DNA of 64,000 bases from Avibacterium sp. 21-586 (GTDB taxonomy: Bacteria > Pseudomonadota > Gammaproteobacteria > Enterobacterales > Pasteurellaceae), in assembly GCF_026226775.1 (NCBI RefSeq), contig NZ_JAKKOD010000001.1, positions 1,358,501-1,422,500 of the forward strand, given 5' to 3'. Both the position numbers and the translations under genes were made by a program. The notes beneath the pieces were generated by a model that worked only from the letters and a program-made list of their open reading frames with translations, was not told where the DNA came from and made no database searches. Positions 1 through 8,611 of the stretch are shown here, one piece after another; the first letter of the stretch is position 1, and each line of letters starts with the position of its first letter.

Positions 1-178
1 AAGCGCCGTTATCGCCGCGATCACCATTCCTTTTTATGTATGGTGGTATAAACCTGAATTCACCTTCCCAGTAGCGCTCGTCTGCTGCCTGCTTGTGTAC
101 CGCCATCACGATAATATCCAACGCCTATGGCGTGGGCAAGAAGACAAGGTTTGGAATAAATTTAAGAAAAAGTCATGA
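1..178 (+). CDS. plsY: Glycerol-3-phosphate acyltransferase PlsY, C-terminal end (5' partial)
   Basis: The first 178 bases read in frame 2 as the last 58 residues of PlsY, the inner-membrane enzyme that transfers an acyl group from acyl-phosphate to glycerol 3-phosphate in phospholipid synthesis. The visible part has the end of a membrane segment followed by the family's C-terminal signature [15 protein letters not shown] and a short basic tail ending in KFKKKS. The start lies outside the window. It is unrelated to the operon that follows and marks its left border. Confidence 0.85.
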   Translation, partial: SAVIAAITIPFYVWWYKPEFTFPVALVCCLLVYRHHDNIQRLWRGQEDKVWNKFKKKS

Positions 179-460
179 GAACTAAATCATCAATTGATCA
201 CAATTATTCTCTTTTCTCTGGTATAAATATAGACATCTATCAGAAAATATAACTGATTCAGTCACTCCCATTTATTTATAAAGCAACAAGCTTTCAATAA
301 ATATATTTTTAGAACTAATCAAATAACCCTATCAGTAACTCTTTATTTTAACTGCTACTTAAAGCAGTCTGTAAGCAATATATAGAAAGAACAACTGTTC
401 GCTATGTGATTTTATATTCAAATCATATGTCTACATATTAAGGCTGCACATATCTAAATA

Positions 461-476
461 TGTGATGATGCTCACA
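461..476. promoter_or_regulatory. CRP-cAMP binding site, perfect core
   Basis: TGTGA-TGATGC-TCACA matches the CRP consensus TGTGA-N6-TCACA at all ten core positions. It overlaps the right arm of the 447-464 palindrome, so CRP and a local regulator could compete here. It lies about 140 bp ahead of the first gene of the tetrose operon. Confidence 0.7.
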
Positions 477-509
477 GAAATAAGAAAGAAATACAAAAAA
501 ATTTAGATA

Positions 510-525
510 TGGGATCTAGATCACA
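510..525. promoter_or_regulatory. CRP-cAMP binding site, second copy
   Basis: TGGGA-TCTAGA-TCACA matches the CRP core at nine of ten positions and has the self-complementary centre TCTAGA. Its centre is 49 bp from that of the upstream site. A possible -10 (TATGAT, 542-547) lies just downstream, consistent with a CRP-activated promoter. Confidence 0.65.
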
Positions 526-601
526 TCTTTTCTAGAGTAAATATGATTAAATTTGCATAGTTCAAAAGAACACCTGATGAACATATGATAGATGAGGAGA
601 G

Positions 602-1621
602 ATGATGTACAAACCAACAATTGCTTTATTACTTGGAGATCCTGCTGGCATCGGACCAGAACTTGTAGCCAAACTATTAGCGCAAGATAAATACAGAGAA
701 CAAGCCAATATTCTAATTATTGCTGATGAAAATGAACTACGGAAAGGAATGGATATTGCACAACTACATTTTCCTTATGAACAGATAGAGGAAGAACATC
801 TACCAAGCTACTCATTTAAGCGTGGCGTTCCAGCATTAATTGCACATCAATGTTCTGACAAAACACCTTTTGAATACGGTAAAGCAACAAAACAAAGTGG
901 CATCTACATTTTAGAAACACTACAAAAAGCTGTCGAGTATGCACAGGCTGGGTATATACAATCTATTTGCTTTGCCCCACTAAATAAACAAGCTATGCAT
1001 TTAGGTGGACTACAATACCGTGATGAGCTTCATTGGTTTGCCGAGAAGACAGATTTTCAAGACTTTGTCTGTGAATTAAATGTAGTTGATGATATTTGGG
1101 CAAGCAGAGTGACGTCACATATTCCATTCAAAGATATTGTATCTAATTTATCTATCCAAGGAGTGATTGATTGTATTTGCTTATTGAATAGAACACTCAT
1201 TCAAGCTGGCATTTCTCACCCTAAAATTGCTGTACAAGCACTAAATCCACACGGTGGAGAAGGTGGTGTATTTGGTGATGAAGAAATAACGATTATTAAA
1301 CCTGCAATTGAAAAAGCTCGTCAAGAATATGGCATTGATTTATACGGTCCGTTCCCAGGTGATACCACAATGCACGAAGTGCGTCGCTTAAATATTAATG
1401 GTGTCGTATCAATGTATCACGACCAATTTTCTACCGCTCTTAAACTTCTTGGCTTTGAACGAGGTGTAACCGTACAAGGTGGAATCCCTATTCCTATTGC
1501 AACAGCAAACCACGGCACTGCTTACGATCTATATGGCAAAAATATTGCTGTTCCAACTGCATTTGAAGCAGCATTTAATATCGCTGTGCGTATGGGCAAA
1601 GGCGTACTTACAGCTAACTAA
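602..1621 (+). CDS. pdxA2: PdxA2-type 4-phospho-tetronate dehydrogenase
   Basis: The 339-residue protein belongs to the PdxA family of metal- and NAD-dependent dehydrogenases. It has GDPAGIGPE at residues 12-20, NPHGGEGG from 215 and YHDQ from 272, with His217 and His273 as expected metal ligands. Biosynthetic PdxA oxidises 4-phosphohydroxythreonine. The PdxA2 branch oxidises 4-phospho-D-threonate or -erythronate, whose product loses CO2 to give DHAP. Position at the head of a sugar operon favours PdxA2. Two ATGs (602, 605) follow GAGGAGA at 594-600, and the second is better spaced. The DUF1537 kinase that usually accompanies PdxA2 is absent. Confidence 0.8.
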   Translation: MMYKPTIALLLGDPAGIGPELVAKLLAQDKYREQANILIIADENELRKGMDIAQLHFPYEQIEEEHLPSYSFKRGVPALIAHQCSDKTPFEYGKATKQSGIYILETLQKAVEYAQAGYIQSICFAPLNKQAMHLGGLQYRDELHWFAEKTDFQDFVCELNVVDDIWASRVTSHIPFKDIVSNLSIQGVIDCICLLNRTLIQAGISHPKIAVQALNPHGGEGGVFGDEEITIIKPAIEKARQEYGIDLYGPFPGDTTMHEVRRLNINGVVSMYHDQFSTALKLLGFERGVTVQGGIPIPIATANHGTAYDLYGKNIAVPTAFEAAFNIAVRMGKGVLTAN

Positions 1622-1641
1622 CACAGCTTGGAGAAACACTT

Positions 1642-2646
1642 ATGAGTAGAAAACCTAAAAAACTATTAAATAATCCTCACGCTGTACCGGCAGAACAGCT
1701 AGAAGGCTTGCTGTACGCCTGCCAAGGTAACTTACTAAAAGTAGAAGGTTATAGTGGTGTATATAGAGCAGATATTCGTAACGATCAGGTTGTAGTTGTT
1801 ACTGGTGGTGGAAGTGGTCACGAACCGATGTTTGCTGGTTATGTCGGACAAGGATTGGCTGACGCTGCTGCATTAGGTGATATTTTTGCCTCCCCTTCTC
1901 CAGATATTATTATTGAAACCACAAAAGCAGCAGAAAAAGGCAAAGGTGTTCTGTTTGTTTATGGAAATTATGCTGGCGACAATATGAATTTTGATATTGC
2001 AGCAGAACTACTAGAAGAAGAGGGCATTCAAGTAAAAACTGTGCGTGTAACAGATGATATTTCTGCTGCACCTATTTCTAAAATGAACGATAGACGTGGT
2101 GTGGCAGGGGATATGTATGTCTTAAAAATTGCAGGTGCAGCTATTGAAGCAAATTATAACTTAGAACAGGTATATACAGTAACCCAAAAAGCTAACTTTA
2201 ACACGAGAACTATAGGTGTGGCTTTAGGTGCTTGTTCTATTCCTCAAACGGGGAAATTCAATTTTGAGTTAGCTGATGATGAATTAGAACTTGGTATGGG
2301 TATCCACGGAGAACCTGGCGTTAGAAGACAAAAGATGACAACTGCTGATGAAATTAATGGTGAGATGGTTGAGCGTTTATGTAATGACATGGAATTACAA
2401 AGTGGAGACAAAGTTTGTGTGACCATTAACAACCTAGGTGGTTCAACTTATACCGAGTTATTAATTGCTTATCGAAAAGTTTATCAAGAATTAACTGCAC
2501 GAAATATTCAAATTTATGATGTGTTAATTGGTCCTTATTGTACATCTCAAGAGATGGCTGGTTATTCAATAACCGTTTTCCGTTTAGATGATGAATTACA
2601 AAAATTATATGACCTGCCTTGTCACAGTTTTGCTTGGAGAAAATAA
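1642..2646 (+). CDS. dhaK: DhaK-like kinase subunit (dihydroxyacetone/erythrulose kinase, substrate-binding)
   Basis: This 334-residue protein is a complete DhaK domain. It has the GGGSGHEP loop at residues 55-62 (His60), NYAGDNMNFD further on, and GIHGEPG, whose His222 corresponds to the histidine that binds the ketone substrate covalently. In the family a partner DhaL domain supplies the phosphoryl group. Dihydroxyacetone is the classical substrate, but related kinases in tetritol pathways phosphorylate D- or L-erythrulose, and the RpiB- and TIM-like isomerases of this operon favour erythrulose. It follows pdxA2 by 20 bases. DhaL starts 2 bases after its stop, so the kinase is split. Confidence 0.8.
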   Translation: MSRKPKKLLNNPHAVPAEQLEGLLYACQGNLLKVEGYSGVYRADIRNDQVVVVTGGGSGHEPMFAGYVGQGLADAAALGDIFASPSPDIIIETTKAAEKGKGVLFVYGNYAGDNMNFDIAAELLEEEGIQVKTVRVTDDISAAPISKMNDRRGVAGDMYVLKIAGAAIEANYNLEQVYTVTQKANFNTRTIGVALGACSIPQTGKFNFELADDELELGMGIHGEPGVRRQKMTTADEINGEMVERLCNDMELQSGDKVCVTINNLGGSTYTELLIAYRKVYQELTARNIQIYDVLIGPYCTSQEMAGYSITVFRLDDELQKLYDLPCHSFAWRK

Positions 2647-2648
2647 AA

Positions 2649-3281
2649 ATGAACTTAATAGAAACCAGAGAAATGCTACTCTATACCGCTGAAAAAATGA
2701 TTGATAGCGAGCCTACTCTCACCGAGTTAGACTTAAAAATTGGTGATGGTGATCACGGAATAGGAATGCAACGAGGTTTTACAGCTGTCCGTGATTTGCT
2801 ACAAAATGATAGTTTTGAGCCTAAAGATATTGGTGAACTCTTTTTAACAGTGGGAACAAAAATGATGTCAAGTATGGGAGGAGCTTCAGGCGCAATATTT
2901 GGCACATTATTCAGAGCTGGCGGAAAAGCCATTGCCGAACAACAACTTTTCAACAGTACAACGCTTTCACAATTTTTAATTGCAGGATCAGCGGCAGTCT
3001 TTGCTCGAGGTGGAGCAAAACCGGGCGATAAAACAATGATCGATGCTTTGGTCGCTGCAGAAAAGCAATCTGAAAAAACAGTAAATGAAGATTTACAAAC
3101 TGCGTTATCTAGCATAGCAAATGCGGCTGCTCAAGGAGCTGAAAATACACGAAATCAAATCGCTGTCTTCGGACGCGCAAAAAGTTTAGGTGAACGCTCA
3201 TTAGGTCATATCGACCCAGGTGCAGTTTCTATGTCTTTGATTCTCAAATATATGTCGGATTTTGTGAGTAAAAAAGACTAA
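2649..3281 (+). CDS. dhaL: DhaL-like kinase subunit (nucleotide-binding)
   Basis: The 210-residue protein matches the usual DhaL length. It carries the Mg-nucleotide motif DLKIGDGDHG at residues 28-37, with the three aspartates at 28, 33 and 35, plus the glycine-rich MMSSMGGASGAIFG. An earlier ATG at 2619 lies inside dhaK. 2649 is preferred because it follows the dhaK stop and gives the normal N terminus. In PTS-type systems the ADP held by DhaL is rephosphorylated by DhaM, but no DhaM is present here. Either this pair uses free ATP, or the phosphate donor is elsewhere. Confidence 0.8.
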   Translation: MNLIETREMLLYTAEKMIDSEPTLTELDLKIGDGDHGIGMQRGFTAVRDLLQNDSFEPKDIGELFLTVGTKMMSSMGGASGAIFGTLFRAGGKAIAEQQLFNSTTLSQFLIAGSAAVFARGGAKPGDKTMIDALVAAEKQSEKTVNEDLQTALSSIANAAAQGAENTRNQIAVFGRAKSLGERSLGHIDPGAVSMSLILKYMSDFVSKKD

Positions 3282-3347
3282 AGTTGATTGTGTAGTAAAA
3301 ATGCAATGTATCTTCCCAATTAATATTTCTTTTGAAAGGAGACGGAT

Positions 3348-4283
3348 ATGAGGAAAGTTTTATTATTAACTTCACTAGTAACAATGTCAGCAGTAGCTAC
3401 TACATTTCCTAGTAAAAACTTAGAAATCGTAACTCATTCTGGTGCAGGAGGAGGAACGGATTTAACCGCTCGTATGACTGCAAAATTAACTGAACCACTT
3501 TTAGGTAAATCCATCTTAATTGTTAATAAACGTGGCGGTGGTGGTGTACTTTCACTAAATTATGTTGCCTCTCGTCCAGCAGATGGACATACAATTCTGA
3601 CATATACGAGTGGACAAGCTAGCGAAATTGCAAAAGGTCATTCAAAAACAAAATTAAAAGATTGGGTTCCTATTGCGAGAGCAACCGATGATCCTCAAAT
3701 TCTAATGGTAAAATGCAATCGTTTTACAGATGTAAATCAATTTTTAGAATCACAAAAAAAAGAAGCACTAACCTATGGTACCACACATTTAGGGGGTATT
3801 GATGATGTATCTGCCTTCGCATTCACTACCAAAGCTAACTTGAAAACAGCTAAGGTTATTCCGTTTGAAAGTGCCAATGAAGTTGCAACACAAATTGTTG
3901 CTGGAGGCGTTGATGTAGGCGTCTTAAATTTAGGAGAGGCTAAGGTACAAATTGAGGCAGGTCAAGTTTGTCCAATAGTTGTGTTAGCAGATAATCGTAT
4001 GAAATCTTTACCTAATATACCTACAGCAAAAGAATTAGGAATACCCGTGAGTTTATCAACCGTGCGTGGATTTGTTGTAAAGTCGGGGACACCAGAAGAT
4101 GTAGTAGAAAAACTTGAGAAAACATTATTAGAGGCTATGGCAAAACCAGAATTTCAAAAATTTTTGGCTAATCTCGGTCTAGATAAAACTTCAGTTGCGG
4201 GTAAAGAAATATGGGGTAGACAATTAGCAGAAAGTGATAAGGAAATGCACGAAGCATTGAAACAGCTAGGTTTTATTCAATAA
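3348..4283 (+). CDS. tctC: TctC/Bug-family periplasmic binding protein of a tripartite tricarboxylate transporter
   Basis: The 311-residue protein has a short cleavable signal (basic MRK, hydrophobic core, cleavage near residue 17-19) and then the Bug fold opening FPSKNLEIVTHSGAGGGTD. The SGAGGGTDLTAR loop and the later SRPADGHT are typical. TctC proteins bind carboxylates or related small molecules and deliver them to the TctAB permease that follows. The gene has a good AAAGGAGA site. The ligand is unknown. A tetronate or other sugar acid would suit the PdxA2-type enzyme upstream. Confidence 0.85.
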   Translation: MRKVLLLTSLVTMSAVATTFPSKNLEIVTHSGAGGGTDLTARMTAKLTEPLLGKSILIVNKRGGGGVLSLNYVASRPADGHTILTYTSGQASEIAKGHSKTKLKDWVPIARATDDPQILMVKCNRFTDVNQFLESQKKEALTYGTTHLGGIDDVSAFAFTTKANLKTAKVIPFESANEVATQIVAGGVDVGVLNLGEAKVQIEAGQVCPIVVLADNRMKSLPNIPTAKELGIPVSLSTVRGFVVKSGTPEDVVEKLEKTLLEAMAKPEFQKFLANLGLDKTSVAGKEIWGRQLAESDKEMHEALKQLGFIQ

Positions 4284-4317
4284 AGTTAAAATGGTCTATT
4301 TGATATGGAGATAAATT

Positions 4318-4788
4318 ATGAGAAGCAAGAAAAATTTCTTTATATTCTTCACTATTTTTGCATTTGCGAGTGTGGTTATCTATCTTGCTTCTCAATTTAG
4401 AGACTTACCACCCATTTTACAGAGAGGATTGCAACCCTCAACATTTCCTATTATCTGTGCAATATTTATTATTTTATTGAGTTTTATTCTCTGGCTAAAA
4501 AGTGATAATGAACGAGATAAATTAGAAGATAATTTTAATAAAATGACAATTAAAATCTTTCTTATTATTCCTGTATTTATAGGAATATTAAATATAGATT
4601 TTTTTCTAGCCGTTACCTTATCAGCCTTAGCTATACATATGTTATGGACGGATAAAATAAAAGTGTTCTCCCTTATTTTGCTAGGAATCATTTTACCTAT
4701 TTTTGTTTATATTTTATTTGATCAGATTTTAGGAGTTAAATTTCCAGAAGGGATATTAATAAATTATATAAGTGGAGGTAGCCAATAA
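4318..4788 (+). CDS. tctB: TctB-family small membrane subunit
   Basis: This 156-residue protein is almost entirely hydrophobic, with about four membrane segments separated by a charged loop near residues 60-75. Size, topology and position between tctC and tctA identify it as the poorly conserved TctB subunit of a tripartite tricarboxylate transporter. The stop TAA shares its last base with the ATG of tctA (TAATG), so translation is coupled. Confidence 0.8.
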   Translation: MRSKKNFFIFFTIFAFASVVIYLASQFRDLPPILQRGLQPSTFPIICAIFIILLSFILWLKSDNERDKLEDNFNKMTIKIFLIIPVFIGILNIDFFLAVTLSALAIHMLWTDKIKVFSLILLGIILPIFVYILFDQILGVKFPEGILINYISGGSQ

Positions 4789-6278
4789 TGGAAACTGTTT
4801 GGACTGCATTGAGTAACTTAGCAGATATTCAATTATTAGCTTGGATTTTAGTAGCCTCTATTGCTGGTATTTTAATCGGTTCATTACCCGGATTAAATGC
4901 TACAACTGGCGTTGCATTAATTCTTCCATTTACTATCACAATGGATCCAATATCTGCTGCAACAATTATGCTAACAATTTATTGTGCTGCAACCTTTGCG
5001 GGAGCAATAACCGCAATTCTAATAAATACACCTGGAACTTCTGCTAGTGCAACAACCTGCTTAGATGGCTATCCACTTGCTCAAAGAGGAGAAGCGGGTA
5101 GAGCATTAGGGATCGCTGCGGTATCATCTGGAATTGGAGGAATAATAAGTATTGTTTGTTTAATGGTAGCTGCTCCACTTTTAGCTGATATTGCCTATAA
5201 ATTTGCTCCTCCAGAATATTTAACATTAACAATTTTTGCTATATCTATGCTAGCTACCGTTGGTAATAGCTCTGTTTTGAAAAATCTATTATCTGGTTTA
5301 TTTGGAATACTAATCGCTACAATAGGTGTGGATCCTTTAACAACAATAGATCGTTTTACCTTTGGTGTTTCCGCTTTACACGAAGGTATTGGTTTAGTAC
5401 CAATGATGATCGGCATATTTGGAATTAGTGAGTTATTTATTCAAGCATCTCGATCATCAGTTACTGGTAACCTAGTAAAAATGGACAAAATTAAGCTACC
5501 TTCTTGGCTAGACTATAAACGTATTTGGAAAACAATCTTACGCTCAACAGGTATCGGTACTTTTATTGGTATTTTACCAGCAGAAGGCGCAACTGTAGCC
5601 TCTATCGTAGGATATAACGAAGCAAAACGTTGGTCTAAGACACCAGAAGAGTTTGGGAAAGGCTCCATTGAAGGTATTGCAGGATCTGAAGCGGCAAATA
5701 ATGCAGCAACAGGAGGCTCTATGGTGCCAAGCTTAGCTCTAGGAATACCAGGAAGTCCTACTGCGGCGGTCATTTTAGCAGGATTAATGATTCACGGAAT
5801 TAATCCCGGACCTAATTTATTTATTGAAAAAGGAGAGGCTGTTTACACTATTTTTTGGGCAATGCTTTTAGCTAATGTCATCTTTTTTATTGTTGGATTA
5901 CTTGGTGCCAAATTATTTGCTCGAATTACATTTATCCCAACTTCTATCCTATGGCCAATGGTGTTTGTTTTTTGCATTGTTGGAGCATATGCTGTTAATT
6001 TATCAGTAGTAGACATTTATATAGCATTGATATTTGGCTCTCTCGGCTATTTGATGAGAATATTTGGATTTTCTGTTATTCCAATGACTATTGGGTTGAT
6101 TTTAGGCAGCGTTTTAGAATTAAGACTAGGTCAAACAATGACTATGGTAAAAAATGATTGGTGGGTTATTTTAGAACGTCCAATATCTGTTTTCTTCATT
6201 CTAGCAACGATACTTGTGCTAACTATGCCAATAATTAAATCTTATATAGCTAAGCGTAAAGGAGGTAAGAATGAATAA
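4788..6278 (+). CDS. tctA: TctA-family large permease subunit
   Basis: The 496-residue protein is a polytopic TctA permease with about 11-12 membrane segments. It shows the two family repeats, GSLPGLNATTGVALILPF near residue 32 and GILPAEGATVASIVGYNEAK near residue 260, followed by SEAANNAATGGSMVPSLALGIPGSP. It uses the ion gradient to import the ligand delivered by TctC. The 3' end overlaps the next gene by 8 bases. Confidence 0.9.
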   Translation: METVWTALSNLADIQLLAWILVASIAGILIGSLPGLNATTGVALILPFTITMDPISAATIMLTIYCAATFAGAITAILINTPGTSASATTCLDGYPLAQRGEAGRALGIAAVSSGIGGIISIVCLMVAAPLLADIAYKFAPPEYLTLTIFAISMLATVGNSSVLKNLLSGLFGILIATIGVDPLTTIDRFTFGVSALHEGIGLVPMMIGIFGISELFIQASRSSVTGNLVKMDKIKLPSWLDYKRIWKTILRSTGIGTFIGILPAEGATVASIVGYNEAKRWSKTPEEFGKGSIEGIAGSEAANNAATGGSMVPSLALGIPGSPTAAVILAGLMIHGINPGPNLFIEKGEAVYTIFWAMLLANVIFFIVGLLGAKLFARITFIPTSILWPMVFVFCIVGAYAVNLSVVDIYIALIFGSLGYLMRIFGFSVIPMTIGLILGSVLELRLGQTMTMVKNDWWVILERPISVFFILATILVLTMPIIKSYIAKRKGGKNE

Positions 6279-7107
6279 CCACTTTAAATTAGCTGTCAAT
6301 ACTTCTATTTATGATGGATATGATTTAGAGACAATCTTTTGCTCCATTAAAAAATGTGGATTTAACTATTTTGAATTAGCTTATAATCAAGGATATGTTG
6401 GTAATTTAAATCAAGATCTCTTTAGCAAAGAAAATGCTGATCGTATTAATAGCCTGAAAAGCAAATATGGTTTATCCACTTTCTCTTTAGGTTGTACTAT
6501 GGATCTATCAACAGATAATTTAGGTGATATTTTTTCTCCTCGTATCAGGTTTGCTCATTTAATTGGTGCTAAATATATTAATGTATGCACTACTAAACGA
6601 GAAAATAAAGTTAAATTAATTGATAATTTAAAATTATTAACCGCTCTTTTACAAGAGAATGATTGTGTTCTCTGTTTAGAAAATGCTGGGGATTATAATT
6701 TTAGTGCTTTTACTGAATTAGACGATGGATTAGAGATTTTAGATAAGCTAGATAGTAAGTTATATGCGATTAATTTTGATCCAGGTAATATGTTTACTTA
6801 TGATTCAAACTTAAATGTTACTGAGCAATCTTTAAAATCTCTTAAATATTGTCAACACTTTCATATTAAAGATGTTGTCATTGAAGATAATAAATTCAAG
6901 TTTGTGCCTATAGGTGATGGTGTTATTGATTATAGAGAAGTTATTAAGATATTAAAAGATAATAATATCTGCTGTAGTTTAGAAATTCCATTAAGAATAT
7001 ACAGAGAGTTAGATTCAACACCTAAAAGATACCCTAATAAAGTAGATCTTAATTTAATTGAAGAAACATTAATAAAGTCTGCTAAATATATTAATAATAT
7101 TATTTAA
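6271..7107 (+). CDS. Sugar phosphate isomerase/epimerase-like TIM barrel (AP endonuclease 2 superfamily)
   Basis: The 278-residue protein has the xylose-isomerase-like TIM-barrel pattern with metal ligands in order: Glu in LENAG, Asp in NFDPGNMF, His in FHIKD and Glu in SLEIPL. Relatives include hydroxypyruvate isomerase and OtnI, the 2-oxo-tetronate isomerase of acid-sugar pathways. An OtnI-like reaction would fit a tetronate branch, but this is inferred from context. It overlaps tctA by 8 bases and is very AT-rich. Epimerase activity on a tetrulose is an alternative. Confidence 0.7.
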   Translation: MNNHFKLAVNTSIYDGYDLETIFCSIKKCGFNYFELAYNQGYVGNLNQDLFSKENADRINSLKSKYGLSTFSLGCTMDLSTDNLGDIFSPRIRFAHLIGAKYINVCTTKRENKVKLIDNLKLLTALLQENDCVLCLENAGDYNFSAFTELDDGLEILDKLDSKLYAINFDPGNMFTYDSNLNVTEQSLKSLKYCQHFHIKDVVIEDNKFKFVPIGDGVIDYREVIKILKDNNICCSLEIPLRIYRELDSTPKRYPNKVDLNLIEETLIKSAKYINNII

Positions 7108-7125
7108 AGTAATAAGGATTAAATA

Positions 7126-8079
7126 ATGAATCATAAAGAAATGGATCTATTAACTGAAATAGCAATTGCTTATTATGAACACGAATTAACCCAAGAGGAA
7201 ATTGCTAATAAGTTTAATATTTCACGCATAAAAATTGGTAGGTTACTGAAGAAAGCTCGAGAAGAGGGGGTAGTAGAAATTAATGTTAAATATCACCCTG
7301 TTTTTACTTCTCAATTAGAAAAAAGATTAGTTGATGAATTTGGCATTCAAAGAGCATTAATTGCAATAGATACTCAAAATGAAGTGGAGCAGAGACGACA
7401 AGTCGCCGCTTTAGTCAGCTCGTATTTATCCCATACTCTGAAAGATGGAATGACTATTGCTGTAGGGCAAGGTCGTAATGTTGCGTCAGTTGGTGAGCAT
7501 ATTGGTATTTTTCCCGCAAAAGCCTGTAAGTTTATCTGTGGTATTGGTGGCGTTCAACGAAATGGCGAGCCAGTCGATGCTGATCACACTTGTAGAAATC
7601 TGGCAAGAAATTTTGGGGGAATAAACGAAACTTTATATGCTCCTGCTTATCTTGAAAATAAGGAATTTAGAGATGTATTTATGAAAAACGGTGTTATTAA
7701 GGAAACACTGGACAGGGCAAGAAAAGCAGATATTGCACTAGTTGGTATAGGTGATATGAATGAAAACAGTTATATGGTGCAATTAGGTTGGTTTACTCCG
7801 CAAGAAGTAACCGAAGCTAAAATGAATTTAGGCGTTATTGGGGACATTGCTGGTTATGGCTTTTTTAATTTACAAGGCGATCCAGTCGAAACGGTTATGA
7901 GTGATCGGGTAATTGGATTAAGTCTTGAGGATTTAAGAGCAATACCTTGTGTAATCGGCATTGCATCTGAAAGTAGTAAAGCAATGGCAATTTTAGGTGC
8001 ATTAAGAACGGGGATTATCGACATTATTGCAACCAGTGCAAGCAATGTGAACACAATTTTAAATTTAACTAAGCTATAA
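7126..8079 (+). CDS. SorC-family transcriptional regulator of the tetrose operon
   Basis: The 317-residue protein has an N-terminal helix-turn-helix (about residues 20-48, TQEEIANKFNISRIKIGRLL) and the C-terminal sugar-phosphate-binding domain of the SorC/DeoR class, with GQGRNV and GIGDMNENS loops. EryD, the erythritol regulator of Brucella, belongs to the same family. It sits inside the operon it probably controls. Repeated ATATCTAAAT elements upstream of position 602 are plausible operators. The inducer is probably a phosphorylated tetrulose or tetrose. Confidence 0.8.
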   Translation: MNHKEMDLLTEIAIAYYEHELTQEEIANKFNISRIKIGRLLKKAREEGVVEINVKYHPVFTSQLEKRLVDEFGIQRALIAIDTQNEVEQRRQVAALVSSYLSHTLKDGMTIAVGQGRNVASVGEHIGIFPAKACKFICGIGGVQRNGEPVDADHTCRNLARNFGGINETLYAPAYLENKEFRDVFMKNGVIKETLDRARKADIALVGIGDMNENSYMVQLGWFTPQEVTEAKMNLGVIGDIAGYGFFNLQGDPVETVMSDRVIGLSLEDLRAIPCVIGIASESSKAMAILGALRTGIIDIIATSASNVNTILNLTKL

Positions 8080-8094
8080 ATACAAGGAGTTAAA

Positions 8095-8547
8095 ATGAAA
8101 CTTGCAATTGGCTGTGATGAAGCAGCATATAATTTAAAAGTAGAGCTAATGAAATATTTAGATACGCTTGGTATTGAATATGATGATTTTGGTGCTAATG
8201 CTGGTGATGTCGTTTTATACCCTGATATTGCCGAAGCTGTTGCTCTTGCTGTGGCAGAGGGGAAATACGAAAGAGCTATTTTAACGTGCGGCACAGGGAT
8301 TGGTATGTCTATTACAGCAAATAAGATACCTGGCGTTAGAGCCGCAGTTTGCCACGATATTTTTTCCACAGAAAGAGCAAGAAAAAGCAATAATGCACAA
8401 ATTATCTGCTTTGGTGAGCGAGTTATTGGTGTTGAATTAGCAAAATCATTGCTAAAAACCTGGTTAGATTGTGATTTCGCTGGCGGTGGTTCAGCACCAA
8501 AAGTAGCAAAAATTGACGAAATTGATCAGAAATACCATAAAGCCTAA
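8095..8547 (+). CDS. rpiB: RpiB/LacAB-family sugar-phosphate isomerase (probable erythrulose 4-phosphate isomerase)
   Basis: The 150-residue protein is a complete RpiB-type isomerase with the N-terminal GCDEAAYNLK, the base Cys65 in LTCGTGIGMSI, and SNNAQIICFGERVIG. RpiB interconverts ribulose and ribose 5-phosphates, but operon-borne homologues (EryI, DerI) convert D-erythrulose 4-phosphate to D-erythrose 4-phosphate. The kinase and TIM-like protein in the same operon, with transaldolase and transketolase downstream, favour the tetrose reaction. A TACAAGGAG site precedes the ATG at 8095. Confidence 0.8.
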   Translation: MKLAIGCDEAAYNLKVELMKYLDTLGIEYDDFGANAGDVVLYPDIAEAVALAVAEGKYERAILTCGTGIGMSITANKIPGVRAAVCHDIFSTERARKSNNAQIICFGERVIGVELAKSLLKTWLDCDFAGGGSAPKVAKIDEIDQKYHKA

Positions 8548-8611
8548 TACGACTATTCCATTAAGACTATAACGCTATTTATTTTAATCACACACGAATG
8601 GGGGTGTATTT

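Larger units (their letters stand above)
179..601 (+). promoter_or_regulatory. Control region of the tetrose operon (423 bp, no gene)
   Basis: This very AT-rich stretch holds no convincing reading frame. It carries two CRP-like sites (461-476 and 510-525) and several palindromes: ATATG-TCTA-CATAT at 425-438, CACATAT-CTAA-ATATGTG at 447-464, GAAC-AACT-GTTC at 389-400 and GTTC-AAAA-GAAC at 560-571. The decamer ATATCTAAAT at 450-459 recurs as its exact reverse complement at 501-510, so repeated binding of one regulator is likely. The SorC-family protein encoded at 7126 is the obvious candidate. TATGAT at 542-547 is a possible -10 box. A GAGGAGA Shine-Dalgarno at 594-600 serves the first gene. 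Confidence 0.6.

Noticed and set aside
7854-8390. 178-codon frame antisense to the SorC regulator and rpiB
   Set aside because: Both + strand genes have clear family motifs and good starts across this region. The antisense frame is a shadow.
8545-8562. T7-promoter-like start TAATACGACTA
   Set aside because: Only the first bases match. The TAA is the rpiB stop codon and the rest of the phage promoter is absent, so this is coincidence.
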